Position numbers and translations under genes: made by a program. A stretch of DNA of 64,000 bases from Pyropia yezoensis (lineage: Eukaryota > Rhodophyta > Bangiophyceae > Bangiales > Bangiaceae): the NCBI GenBank assembly GCA_009829735.1, contig CM020620.1, positions 25,632,951-25,696,950 of the forward strand. Direction: 5' to 3'. The notes under the pieces are model-generated. The model worked only from the letters and a program-made list of their open reading frames with translations. It had not been told where the DNA came from and made no database searches. Shown here piece after piece: positions 20,801 through 32,545 of this stretch. How positions within the stretch are numbered: the first letter of the stretch is position 1; each line of letters begins with the position of its first letter.

Positions 20801-23025
20801 CCCACCTACTGGCCACGGCAGAGGAGCAGGTGTGGAAGAGAGCGAGCCCGTGCAGACCCTCCCCCGCGGCGAGTGTGCCGCCAACACCTGTGCCGCCGGC
20901 ACCCTCGTCGGCCCGACCCCCCGCCAGCGCGACCCCATCTCCGTCACCCCTCCCAGCGGCAACTACAGCCGTCATGCCCTGCCCGCCGCCGCCCTGGGCA
21001 GTGGGTACCCCAACAAGTGCCGTCGACGGCATGGACGCGGTACTCGCGGTCATGAACGTCACAAGAAGGAACTCACTGCGCCCACACACTCCCTCCGACG
21101 TCCCCCTCCTGGAGCTGCGACTATACCAAACGCCCCCCTGCCGCCCGCTTGGCAGTGGTGGGGTCGCGCCGCAGTACCGCCATCCTCTGGCGAGAGCGCT
21201 GCGGTCATTGGCGGGGCTCACACCGCAGCGTTCCCACCCTCCCCACCTGGTGCTGCCGTGGCCGGTTCTTTGGGGTCAGCAAAGGCCCTGTCTCCAGCGG
21301 TGCGCCCCGTCGCCGTCCCTCTACGTCCTCCCCCGCTGCGCTGCCGCTGCGCCCCAGGACCGTCCCCTCTGCCAGGGGGCCTTCCCTCCTGACGCACCGC
21401 CGCGCCGCCGCCACCGCCTCCTCTGCCGCCGCCGCTGTCGCCTCTCCCGCCTGTCGCGTTGCCACCGCGAGTGCCGAAGGCGAGGCCGCCTGCAGGCTGG
21501 GGCGCGGAGCGGGTCGGAAGAGGGACGTTTGCGCCCGGCCTGTGGACCCCGAGTGGACGACCTGTGGACCGCTTACAAACAAATGACTTGGACAGGACGG
21601 CCTGTGCGCCCGAATAGATAGAGAGAAACATGTATCGATAGATGAACACGGCGCCCGCAGGCCGTATACATCGTCAGCAGACGCTTTTCTCCGATCAAGC
21701 CCGTATCAACTTTCTCGATCGCGGATCCCCGCTCAGAAGTGGGGTTTGACACGACACTTGATGCGCATCGCCTGTCGCTCAAAATCGATCGGTTGAGGGA
21801 GAGACCCCAGTCGCGAGTGCGATCTGAGCGGCGCGACTTCATCGGGTGGAGCGCTTGCTGACGGTGCAGCAGGCTTGATGCTGCCAGTATTGTCCTTCGC
21901 AGAAAAAGTGGATGTGTCCGCAGGAGCAACGGCATCTGTATCCGTAATAATTTCCTCAATTGATCGACTTCGATCGTCATCAGACTCGCATTGCGATCAT
22001 CGTTGGTCAAGATCACAACATTCCCAGAACGGTGCGGGCGGTTACGGCCGATGATTGGGCCTCACAATAAAACGGTTTGCTGGCTTGCAAGGCTTGTGAC
22101 AGACCCCTGAAGCAACGGTCGCGATACGGTGGAGCTGGGTGCCTTGACCTTGGTTCGAGGGATGTATCATCACGAGAGTGGGGACTCGTTCTCGGATCGG
22201 GCCTGCATCCGACGGCCAGGCACTCAAGACATCAGCTCTATGCACTTGGTGGTGAGCCGGCGAGGGCCATTGCGGCCGCTGATTGGATGTGGGCATGTCT
22301 TCCGCAACAGCACCCCGCAAATTGACCATTGGACCCAGCAAACTTCGTGAGCTCTTGTGGAGAGCACTCTTCGTCGGACTGCGACCGATGTTGGCGCTTG
22401 TCGTGAGATCCGGGCCCGCATCGGCTGCCTGAGCGGGCGGCATTTGCATCGTCACAGGAAATGCAAACCAGAACGAAGCGGTTTTTCGGCTGCCTTCAGT
22501 TCCCTGCTCGCCACGGAAATGGCAGCGGACTAGCGTATTTTAGTCACATTGAAGTTCACCCAGCTCGAGACCAGACAGCAGACCACTGCAGACTCCTACG
22601 TGATCCCGTGTGCCGCTCACGACAAGTCGCGCTGAGCACGGGCCTAATGCGCCGCCTAATCGAATGCGCTTTGATAAGGACCCCGTCAGGCCGCAGCGGG
22701 CAGCCGGGGGACGGCAGGGCAGCAGCATGCAGGGTGCAAAAATACGGGACGGTTTCTTTACGGCTGGTCGGGTAGCAGGTCCACCCTGGGCACGAACAGC
22801 TGTCGGGTGGCGTGCCGCCCGTGCTCTATGCCCACGCCAGGTTGCTACCTGTCCCTACAAGAAATAACAAACAAAGCACAGCAGAACTCTCACTCACGCG
22901 GCATGACCGCATCTCGGCTCCTCGCCGACCGCCCTCGTTGTCTGCCCTCTCCCACGCTTCTCTCGGGGCCAGGGCACCGCGCTCATACACGTGTAGACAG
23001 GTGCACTCTCTAGTACCGTGATGGC
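20801..23025. other. Gene-poor stretch at start of transposon island
   Basis: The first 800 bases are Pro/Ala-coding low-complexity DNA in several frames. From about 21,600 the base composition falls nearer 50-55% GC, unlike the gene-dense flanks. Minus-strand open frames at 21573-22016 and 22042-22455 have no recognisable motif and are probably decayed transposon DNA. No RNA gene is seen. Confidence 0.45.
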
Positions 23026-24874
23026 CTAGTCCATCTGCTCCAGCAGCCCGTCGCCAACGACCTCCGCAGAGTAGCCCTCGTCCTCGTCGTCTCCATCCGC
23101 AGCCGCCGCACCCTCACCACCAGCCATCTCACTAGGCCCGGGCACAGGCGGACGGTCTGGGGAGGCACGCAAGGGTGAGGTGGCGTCAATGAGACGCAGC
23201 CCGTTGTTGGCTGACGGGAGGCGCCAGTACACGCGGTCAAGCGTAGCAAGCTCACGGATCCACGGCTGCCGGTGGCCCTCATTCACCCCGGCAGCTGTGG
23301 CCAGCGCCGCCGTCCCGCCGTATGCTCGAAGCTTGAGATGCTCCCGCACCTTCGTGGTGACCAGCGCCACTTGGCCGAGGATGCACACGACCGTCTTGCC
23401 AGTGCCGTCTGGCGTCGTCTCCTCAAAGAGATGCCCCGCCCCCAGCGAGGCAAACATGTTGGAGGCCCCGGCCAGCAGCGCCGTCTTACCAAACGCCTCC
23501 GAGATGAACCGGTCGCCCGTGAGAAGGTGAGCGGCCTCCTCCCGCGTGAGGGAGAGCACCGTCCGCGTCCGGCTGCGGGCCACCAACATTTGCCGGCCCA
23601 TGCCAGTGCTCTCGTTTATGCTGCTGACAAACGCCTTCACGGCCGCCTTTCCAAGGTTCTCATAGAAGTGAGAGACGGCTCGCCGGAGGTAGCGGTAGGC
23701 GACAATCGTTGTCGACGCCCTGCTGTTGCGGCGCCGCGAGGAAGGGATCCGCGTCATCAGCTTTGCGTTCGCCTCCTCCTCCGGGATGCCCAGGTGCGCT
23801 GACACGAGGCCCACCAGAGTTCTGTTGTGCTCCTCCATCGGCTTGTATGCCGCCCACGCCGAGTCCGCGCGGATGAAATCTGCCTTTAGCTTGAGAAGCA
23901 AGTTCTTCTGTGTCAGGCCGTGCGCAAGAATACAGACAGCAGGCAGCAACCAGAGCAGAACGTACACCACGAGAACACAATTCCAGAGACAACAGAGCTG
24001 GTCAGTTGGTGCAACAGCGCAGACAATATAGCACTCCTGCTCCCCCTCAGTCCGCCCACATCCATGTGCACCCCCGAGCTCCACGCCCGCACCAACTTTC
24101 CACAGCTGAGCAACCGCATGGCCATAAGCAACGCAGCCGCACAGCACCAGCCCAGCCGTGAGGTTCCACTGCGGGTTGGCTGGTCTCCCCATCCCCACCG
24201 TCGGCCGCCAGGCGCTCGATGATGTCGTCAAGCTTCTTCTCCAGCTGGGTCAGGTGGGCCTGGTCCTGGGACCGGGTGGCCGCGATCTGCTCAACGGCAA
24301 CGGCCAGTCTGTCAATCTTCGTCATGCCTGCAGCCACTTGACGGCCTAGATCAGAGGTCGTTGCACGCTGCTCAGTGAGTGAGCCCCGAACCGTTGCAAA
24401 GCTGCGCTTGACGGCGGTGAGCACGTCGCTCACGGTGAGCTCCTCCTCGTCTCCGTCCGACGGGGCGCCCGAGTCGGGCTGGGCGGCACCCACGGCTGCC
24501 GGCAGGGACGGGGAAGCCGAGCGGGGGCGCGCGTTGGTGGCACGAGTGCGACGGCCCTTGCGAGAACGAGTAGCAGGCGCTTCAGATGGACCAGCCGGTG
24601 GAGTACTAGGAGGCCCGCTAGGGGGGAGGGACTGGACAGGCGGACAGACTTGGCCTGAAGAATGAGCCCCACCAGCAGAAACGCCAGCGAAAGCCGCCGT
24701 CGCGTGAGCGCTCCATGCCGGGTGGCTGGGCACCAAGCCTTGAGACATCGGCCACACGCCCCCGCTTGCGACGGGTGCCGTGCCATCACGAACAAACATC
24801 GCCGACGGAGGCATAGGCCGCCCCATCCCAGCGCGGCGCGGGTCCTCCGGCGCGAAGTAATAGCCAGACGCCAT
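23026..24874 (-). CDS. Hypothetical two-exon protein with central coiled coil
   Basis: I do not recognise the family. Exon 1 (24874 to about 24170) starts MASGYYFAPEDPRRAG. It encodes a Ser/Pro/Ala-rich region, a basic cluster (RSRKGRRTRA), an acidic stretch (SDGDEEELTVSD) and a heptad-like helix ending in LEKKLDDIIERLAADG. Exon 2 (about 23907-23026) begins KNLLLKLKADFIR after a T-rich tract ending in CAG. It continues as a mostly helical domain (PMEEHNRTLVGLVSAHLGI, YRYLRRAVSHFYENLG) and ends in an acidic tail, EQMD. The acceptor is good; the proposed donor (GTGGAA at 24169) keeps phase but is weak, so the junction is uncertain. The basic region plus coiled coil could suggest a DNA-binding, transposon-associated protein. 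That is inference from its location near two transposases. Confidence 0.5.
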
Positions 24875-27614
24875 GGTGTAGAGTCTTGGAAGGTGGAGAG
24901 AGGATTGGAGAGAGGGAAAGCACAACAGACGCAAGCGGAGGGGAAGATGTGCAGGGAGCAGTCGGGGGCAGCACGTTCTGGGTAATGGGATGGTGGTACA
25001 GTTTAGGCGGCACGAGGCTGTTAGGGCTCTCTTAAACACCGCAGGAGGTCCAGGGCGCACTGCCGAGAAGGGGGGGGAGGTCGAGGAAAGCGGACCCGCA
25101 CTCGTCAGGCCTGGCCTGTCTAGCCCCCCACAGACGGTACCCACAGTCGACGCCCAATCGACCGTGTGACCCAAGACACTACGTACCACACGCCATCACA
25201 GTAAAATAAAAGGCAATGCACGGCAACGAACCCTTGCCGCTCTACGCAGGTGGCGACTAGCAGCTCCGCGGCACCGGACCGTGCGCCGCTGCGTCGACGG
25301 GGAAGGTTGGCGCCATAGTGGACAGCCGCATCGGGCAGAGGGCACACAGCAGTCCGCAGACGTCGTCCCCATGCGGGCCCGCCTGGTGTCGCGTAGATGG
25401 TACACACGGGGGTTGGCGCGCGTTTTCCTGGGCGGTGCCTGGCAAGATCGCAGCGGCCGGCGGCCGGCGCCTGTCCACCATCTTTGCATAAAGTATGAGA
25501 CGTGTCATGATATTTTGCCAACGTGCGACGTTCTGACTGGTCAACTCACATGCTGAAAAGCGTGACACGCCACACAGCCCTCCCCGATTGGACGGCTCGA
25601 GCTTCGCTTTTGGCAAACATGGACGGTGCTCGCTTTCTGGGTTGCCTTCGTGTGCGCCGCACACTGTTTCTCGTCTTATCCTGTAGCCGTGCACCGCTGG
25701 CATCCCTGTTGAGGGACCCCCGCTTTGGGCCACGACTTCTGCTGAGCACGCAGACCTGGCGGTGTGCCATCTCTGCGGGCGTGGCGGTGGTGGATTCCCT
25801 CCTGGGTTGTCTATCTCCTGGTTTTATAGGGCACTGCCTGCCAGTCAACGCTGCAGGCGGCAGCTGATGGTGCTCCTGCGAGCAGCTCGCGTGTATCCGC
25901 TGCGGCGGGTGGTTGGTGGGCAGCGGTGGCCACCGAGCCCGCCACAGGCGTTTGGGACAACGCGCCCGCACACGCCTGTCGGGTGCCAGAAGTGGCCGTG
26001 GGTTGCGCCGCCACCGCGGTGGCCTTGGTGGCTCCCTCTGGCTTCACGGGAACACTTTCATTGCGAGATGTGCCCCGTCGGTGGGTGCGGCGGCAACGAC
26101 AGTAGTGCCGCTGGACGGAGACGGTTTGCCTCCGGCCGACTCTCGGGTTCCTGCCACAACTGGTGCTAATGCCTGCCAAATGGAGGCTGGTGGCTCCCGG
26201 TGCTTTCACGGCTTGGTGGCACACGCCTGGGGGGCGTCTGGAGAGGCAGTGGATCCGCCAGGTTCTCTCCACTCCTGGCCGGTGTGTACCACACAGGTGG
26301 GCGCGTGCCAATTGTAGCCACGCACCCGGCACAGGTGGGCGGCTATTCGTGGCCAAGAGGTCGCGGCGGGTCAGCCTGATGGCGTCGCCTCTGGTGCCTG
26401 GAGGGCGCCTGGCGTGGCGATGGGTCGTCCACGTTTTGTCTCCGCCTGGGGGGTGCGTGCAAGGTTGTTGAGCACGTCTCCGTGGTGACCACAGACGTGA
26501 CGGCGCGGGGCCACGGCAGCGTCTCTGTGGGCGTCTTGCGGAGGTGTGCCATGACAAAGGGCTGGTGGCCACTGGTAGACACCAACGGCCAGAGACTTAC
26601 CGAGATGGCGTCTCCGTAGGCGCCCAGGTGGTGTCCGTCGCGCTAATGCTCAAGTCTCTGACGATTGCTGGTGTGGTGTTCCTACCATGCTGTTGCCTGT
26701 TCTTGTGAGAGGGTCGACCACGGGTATCCAGCCGCATCGGAGGGCGTGGGCCTCACGTGGGCAAAAGTAGTGGCAGAGGGCGGCTGCGACATTCTCTGGT
26801 GACGAGCGGCTGGCTCGTGCTCCCGGCCAGCTGCCGAGGTGCCAGCAGCTCCCTCAAGCGGCGCCCTGGCAAGCGGGTTCGTACTACCATTACACAGACA
26901 GCGAACGCCTTGATGCAGAAGGACGCCGGGTGCCTTGGTGGGCAGCCCCTTCCAGGGCGGCGGCCGAGCGCGGCGCCAGTGGCACACCTGGTGGCACCAG
27001 GCGGCGATGAACTGCGATGGTAGGAGGGTGACCCACTGCAGCGACTGGCATGGAAGTGGGTGCGAGTTACGGGGCTGCGGCGACGGTCTTCCCGGTTCCC
27101 ACTGCTGCTGATAGCCGCGGCCTGGGGACTGAGGCCATTTTCCCCCCCTTCGCGTGGCAGGTGCTTCGCCGACGACGCCTGAGAGGCACCTGTCAAGGCG
27201 GTCGGCTACTCAATTTTGCAAGCACGGTGGCGGTGCATGCGACAGCCTGCAGGACAGCTTGGGGAGCTCGAGGCACGCGCACACGTAGCCGTGTGACCCA
27301 GTGTGCCTGCCCTGCCTGCAACTCCGGCGGCGTGTTGGGAGCATGCGTTGGTCGACGTGCTTCCTCACGTCAAAAGAGCTGGGGCGGCTGAGGTGACTGG
27401 CAAGACGGCCCGGTGCAGCGTGCCAAGCGGGACTCTTTATCACCGACGCCGCATCCGTGGGCATCAGCAGAAGGCTGCCGCCCACGTCCTTGCTGGTGTC
27501 TTGGCTGGTAAAGCTCGCTGCTGCTCTGGCTCCGTCGGTGCGGGAGGGAGACTTTGGTCGCGACAGACGTGAGCGCCCAGCGGGTTCTCTTTGTCGTCGA
27601 GGCCGTGGACGTGG
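24875..27614. other. Region upstream of transposase, G/T-biased on the plus strand
   Basis: Separates the divergent coiled-coil gene (-) and transposase gene (+). From about 25,750 to 27,500 the plus strand is strongly enriched in G and T, with many imperfect GGTGGC, CAGGTGGGC and GGTGTG strings. No frame carries recognisable motifs. It is probably non-coding transposon sequence, with the transposase promoter near its right end. Confidence 0.45.
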
Positions 27615-30600
27615 ATGCCCGTTGCTGCTAAGCGCTCCTGCTGTCTTGACTTTCGGGTGGCCGACGGCGTCGCGGTCGTACGCACTCGAGCCTTCTCGAA
27701 CGCAATGGCGCCTACTCCGCCTACATCTACAATCTCGAAGATGGCGCACAAGTGCCCCTTTTGTCCTCGTGGCTTTTCGTCGGCTATCCACCGGCAGCGG
27801 CATCTCAACACGGTCCACAGCGACCGCGACCTTCTCGTTTCGGGCTGCGCGCCGTCCGACGAGCCCCCGCCGCCAACCGCGGATGCTGAGGAGACGCCAG
27901 CGGTTGATTCTGGAGTCCTGGAAGATCCGTCGGGTGTGGGCGGCGGCGAAGGTGCTGAGATCGCTGACGACAATGAGGACGTCTCCCCTTCAAACATGGC
28001 TGCACGTGGCCTGTCTCAGGGGACCGGCCTGGCTACCATGAACGCGGCGAGTGCCTTCGTCAACGAGTCTGCGACCCAGTTTTTGACCCGTCGTACCTGC
28101 GATGGTGTCGCCCGCGGCGCCATTGCTGGTCCTCGTCCCCCAGCCGGTGCCGTCCGCCATGTGTTTGCCACCAGCGTGGCAGCGCGCATCCGCGCGTATT
28201 ATGAGGCGCTACCAGAAGCGTCCCTGGCGGAGCCTGTCGTTCGTGCCGGGCTGGGGGACGGCCCTTCCCGCTTCCGCGGGCCGGCCATGCAGTCCGTTCT
28301 CAGGTTCTCCCTCGGGGCAGGGGGCTGCGGCCTATCTCGCAAGGACCAGGCAAGCTTGGGAGGGCTCTTGTTGCAGCTCGAGGCGAGCCAAACTGGCGAA
28401 GAGGGCGGACTCTTCACGCAGGAGTTCCCCACAGAGGGGGCGTTCGTTGGCGGGCTCCGCCAAGAGCAGCACCGTGTGGTGTCGCGGCTGAACTGGCTGG
28501 AGGTGCCAATCGAGGTAAGCGGCAAGGAGTACTTTTTTTACCACCGGGACCTGCTTGACGTGGCGGTCAACGCCGTGCGGTCGGCCAAAAAACTGGACTT
28601 GTTGGGCGGTTCACTTCCTCCCGCCCCAGACGGTTCTGCTCAGCGGTCGTCAACGCTCAACTCCGACCTGTTCCTTCAAGAAGCAGCAGCTATCAAGGCC
28701 CTGCACGGGCAGCGCGCCCGCCCTCTGCTGGCTTCGCTCCACGCGGACGCAGCTGTCGTGTCCTGGAGCGGTGCGGCCTATGTCTACCCCATCCGGGCGG
28801 AGTTTCCAAGTGTCCTTGACGGTGGCAACCGCTGGGTGACCATCGGATACATCCCCCACATCCCAAAAGCTGTGAGCCGCACAGCAAAGACCATCCAAGC
28901 TGGTAGTGACGACCGAAATGACCTGCTGCAACGCTGTTTGGCTGTAGTTCTCCGCCGCTTTTCGCGCGCCAGTGAGACGGGTATTCCTGTCCTCATCCCC
29001 AACCTGGGTACGGCGCTGCTCGTGGCGCGTGTCGGGTCTGTAGTCGTTGACTACGTGGAGGAGCGCAGCATTTACGCCCTCATGGGAAGCCGCAGCGCGT
29101 ACGTTTGCACACAGTGCCGTGTGCGGCACGGCGCTTCTTGTGCGCCTGACACGGCCGACGCGGATCCTCGAGACGTCATCCAGACACTGGAGGCGCAGCT
29201 GGCGGCAGCTGAGCGGCGGCTCGTAGACCCCCGGGTGTCTCTTAGGGGCCCTCTTGGTAAGGCGCACAGCGCTTTGGCCTTTGCCCCAGCACTGGGGAGT
29301 ATGCACGGGTTGAGCACCGGAAACATGAACTACTTCCGCGTCGTGTCGTTCGACCTGCTGCAGGTGTGGAAGCTGGGCATGCTACGGACCTTGGCCCAGC
29401 GTATTCCGGGGCTTCTGAAAGCTGTCTGTGTTGTCGAGGAGGGCGCTGTTATGGGACCAGTTCAGCAGTCGCTGGACGTGCTCAACCTCCGTGGGTTTGA
29501 GATTGGACGGCGGTGCCGTGTCAAGGCAGTGGCGCCAGGGTAAGCTCCAGTGACTCAACGTTGGGTGGAGTTGTTCGAGATATGCAGCCAGCATCTGCTA
29601 CCGACAGGTGCTAACTGCTCCTGTCTTTGACCACAACGTCCGCTCCTTCTTGCCCACCTCTTTTTTTTTGCAGTTGCTTTGTGCCACCGAGTGTTAAGCA
29701 GTCGACGATGACGGGTCGCAGCTGGCGCCACTTTTCTGTGCATTGGCCGCACATTGTCGCTGGCCTTGTTGGACCTGCTGACCCAGAGCGGCTTGTGGCT
29801 TTGCCTGTAAATGCCGAGACGACAGAGGGAGGCGTCGACGATGCGATATGCGACGAAATCGACGACTTGGGGCCTGAAGACGACGAGGAGGCCCATCTGC
29901 CTGTCCCCGCTGGCATCTCAACAGGCTTCGGCACCGCGTACCATGCTCTCTTTGGCGATATGCCCGTGCCGGACGCAATCCAAGACATGTTTTGCCAGGC
30001 CGCCAAGCCGGGCGGTCTGCTCATGGGCGACAACAAGCGCGACACGGTGTGCACGACGGCGAACGAGGTGACAAGGATGGTCGAAGCGGCACGCAACGTC
30101 TGACGCAGCTCGCAGGTCCTCCTCGGTCCCGTGCACACGTCCAAGCTACACCGATTGATGCGTCACCTGCGGTCGGAGCTGGAGCTTCGCGGCAACCTTT
30201 GGGAGGGTGACACGAGCCATAACGAGTCCCTGCACAAGGTCTGCAAGCGGATGTACCAGAGGTCCAACAAGCGTGGTCCCACGTTAGCTTTGCAGATGAT
30301 GCGCGCGGAGCAGGCGCAGTCCGAGGTGCTGCGCGGCATCTCAGACGGTGGTAGTGACGACAAAGACGTATCCGAGGAAGAAGAGCTCTTGGAGCAGCGC
30401 AGCGCTGTGACAGACTCGCACGCGGAGGACGCCCTTGCTGTACCGCTTCGCGCGCTCCATCTGAGCACCCGCGGGGTGCGAGTCCCCGTGGCGAGCCTCT
30501 GTCGTCTGCCCGGGCTATCGAGCCTCGACCAGCTACTTGAGCTCGACGTGTCGGAGACAATTACTGTCGCCAAGACTCTCAAGTTTTATGCGCAGTTCGA

Positions 30601-30994
30601 GTGGGGGGCGGCCACGCGCATCCAGTTCCTGCGAGCGACCACATCGTTTAACAGCGCACCATGGTTTGACCACGTTCGGTACAAGGGCGACAACGGCGAG
30701 GTGTGCTGGGGACAGGCGCGACTCGTACTTCATCAGGTGGGACATGCCAACCGCCACTGTGTCGTCGTCCGTCGAATGTGCGTCGCGGCGCCTCGGCCGG
30801 GCTGCGTCTTGACTGCGCATGGGTGTCAAAGGCTGGCCTGGGAGATTGACAGCCCGGAGAGCGTGTGGCCTGCTATTGAGGTGGTAGACGCGCGACGCCT
30901 GCTGCGCCTGGAGCACGTTGCTCCTGACTGGGAGGACCTCGCCGACCGTTGCGGCATGCACGTCATGCCATCCAAGCAGATCATCACCCGTTAG
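27615..30994 (+). CDS. KDZ/Plavaka-like transposase with C2H2 finger, split by introns, one in-frame TGA
   Basis: Probably a DDE-type cut-and-paste transposase. Exon 1 starts at ATG 27615 (or 27705, MAPTPPTS) and carries a C2H2 zinc finger, CPFCPRGFSSAIHRQRH then H, at about residues 44-67. A core with PLLASLHADAA, then GYIPHIP and VCTQCRVRHG, follows. Intron 1 (29540-29673, GGTAAGC...TTTGCAG) is clear and joins phase 2 to phase 2, continuing as CFVPPSVKQSTMTGRSWRHF. Exon 2 is interrupted by TGA at 30101. A 48-bp in-frame GTGACA...CGCAG segment (30068-30115) would remove it; otherwise the copy is dead. Exon 3 has GNLWEGDTSHNESLHK, as in KDZ/Plavaka elements, and WFDHVRYKG...WGQARLVL near the C-terminus. 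Spliced length is about 1065 residues. Family placement rests on motif order only. Confidence 0.6.
29540..29673 (+). other. Intron 1 of the KDZ-like transposase gene
   Basis: The donor CCAGG|GTAAGC and the acceptor TTTTTTTTTGCAG|TTGC, preceded by a T tract, are near consensus. Removing 134 bases joins the frame ending at 29539 to the open frame at 29675 with correct phase. Confidence 0.8.
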
Positions 30995-31944
30995 GAGAAC
31001 CAGCGCGCGCGCTTCTTCGTGAACGCTTTCTACCCGTGGACGACGCGCAAGGCTGTCGGCGACCTCTGAAGCGACGTGCTGGCGAGAGCCAGTGACAGCA
31101 GAGGGTACACGTTTAGAACGTGTCCCTGGCAGATATCCACGCCGCAGCTCTTACTTTGAGCGTTTCTTTGAGTGCCTTCAGTTGAAGAGGAGTATGCATG
31201 AGGACGGCGTGCCATATTTGTAGTGTTGATCTTAAGAAACGTGGGCATATTGGCCGCGACATCCGAGGTCAACTGGAAGACTGGCGGTCAACTTCCTGAC
31301 ACCTCCTACGTTCTCATGCCGCGGTCGTCCCCCTTACCACGCTGGACCGAACGGACAGATGCAGATAGGGACAAGCTCAGCACAGGCGCACAGGCGGTGC
31401 CACCACAACCGCGCCACCCTACTGCGACAAGCAGCAGCATGGGCAGGGTAGAGTAGAGGGGACGCCACAACTACACTGTCATGCTCCCACCGCAGACAGA
31501 GACATGGGGAGGATTGAGGAAGCGCTGCAACAGCCGCCGCGCCCCCACTAGAAGCATGTGGAGGAGATCAGTTGTGACTTAGCAACGACCACGCCGCCTC
31601 GACGTGGCGCGGGCAAATTAGAGTGTCGCTGAGCCTCATCAGCACGCCGCCACCACCTAAACAGAAAACGATGGAGCCGGCGGGGGCAATACCGCAACAG
31701 CCACACGACGCACGCACGAGAGACAACGCCACGGGGAAGGGAGATTGGTGCACCTTCGGCCGCACCACTGCCGCGACAGCCGTGCCGCAAACGCAGACGA
31801 CGGGACGGTCACGACGGCAGCGACCCCAGCAAAGCCACCCCGCACAATCAGGACATGCAGCGGTTTTGATATGGTGGCAGAGCTACGCCGACAGCGACGC
31901 CGGGCTCCCTCAACGAAGACCGCATTGGGATGGGCGGTGGCGGC
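30995..31944. other. Downstream of transposase, no gene seen
   Basis: Moderate GC with no recognisable coding frame. It may contain the right end of the KDZ-like element, but I found no terminal inverted repeat matching the left side. Confidence 0.45.
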
Positions 31945-32545
31945 GTCGCTACGGCCGCGACGCCGCCGCTACGGCCGCAGGCACCACAAAGAGCGGGGAA
32001 TACACGGCGGCCGCGGCGTCGGTAATGCCGCGCCACGGCGGGAGCAGCGAGATGAGGAGGGCGGCCGCGGGGTCGCTGTCGCGTCGCCACCACGACATAC
32101 AGCGGGGAGAACACGGCGCCCGCGGCGTCGGTAAAGCCGCGCCACGGCGGCAGCAGCGAGATGGGGAGGGCGGGCGCGGGGTCGCTGTCGCGTCGCCACC
32201 ACGACATACAGCGGGGAGGACACGGCGGCCGCGGCGTCGGTAACGCCGCGCCACGGCGCGAGCAGCGAGATGGGGAGGGCGGGCGCGGGGTCGCTGTGGC
32301 GACGCCGCCACCAAAAAGAGCGCGGATGACACGATGGCGGCCGCGTCGGACAAGCCGCGCCAAGGCGACAACAGCGAGGTGGGGAGGGCGGGCGCGGGGT
32401 CACTGTCGCGTCGCCACCACGACAAACGGCGGGGAAGACACGGCGGCAGCGGCGCCGGCAATGCCGCGCCACGCCGGCAACTGCGAGATGGGCAGGGCAG
32501 GCGGGGGCGACGCCAGCACCGGCACACCGCCACGGCAAAGAGCGG
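31945..32545. repeat. Tandem repeat array, about 109-bp unit, about 5 copies
   Basis: The landmark CACGACATACAGCGGGGAG recurs at 32091 and 32200, and diverged forms occur near 31981, 32309 and 32416, giving a unit of about 109 bp. Each unit carries GGCGTCGGTAA-CCGCGCCACGGCG and GGGTCGCTGTCGCGTCGCC segments. Because the unit is not a multiple of three, the same peptide appears in successive frames, which explains the overlapping Arg-rich open frames on both strands. These frames are therefore not genes. Outer units are more diverged than the middle ones. Confidence 0.85.

Noticed and set aside
20830-21621. 263-residue plus-strand frame after the inverted repeat
   Set aside because: Pro/Ala/Arg low complexity without a conserved island; competing frames are equally open.
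25811-26572. 253-residue minus-strand frame
   Set aside because: It comes from the G/T-biased block and has no motif or codon preference.
31848-32538. Arg-rich proteins of 171-207 residues on both strands
   Set aside because: They are products of the 109-bp tandem array read in rotating frames.
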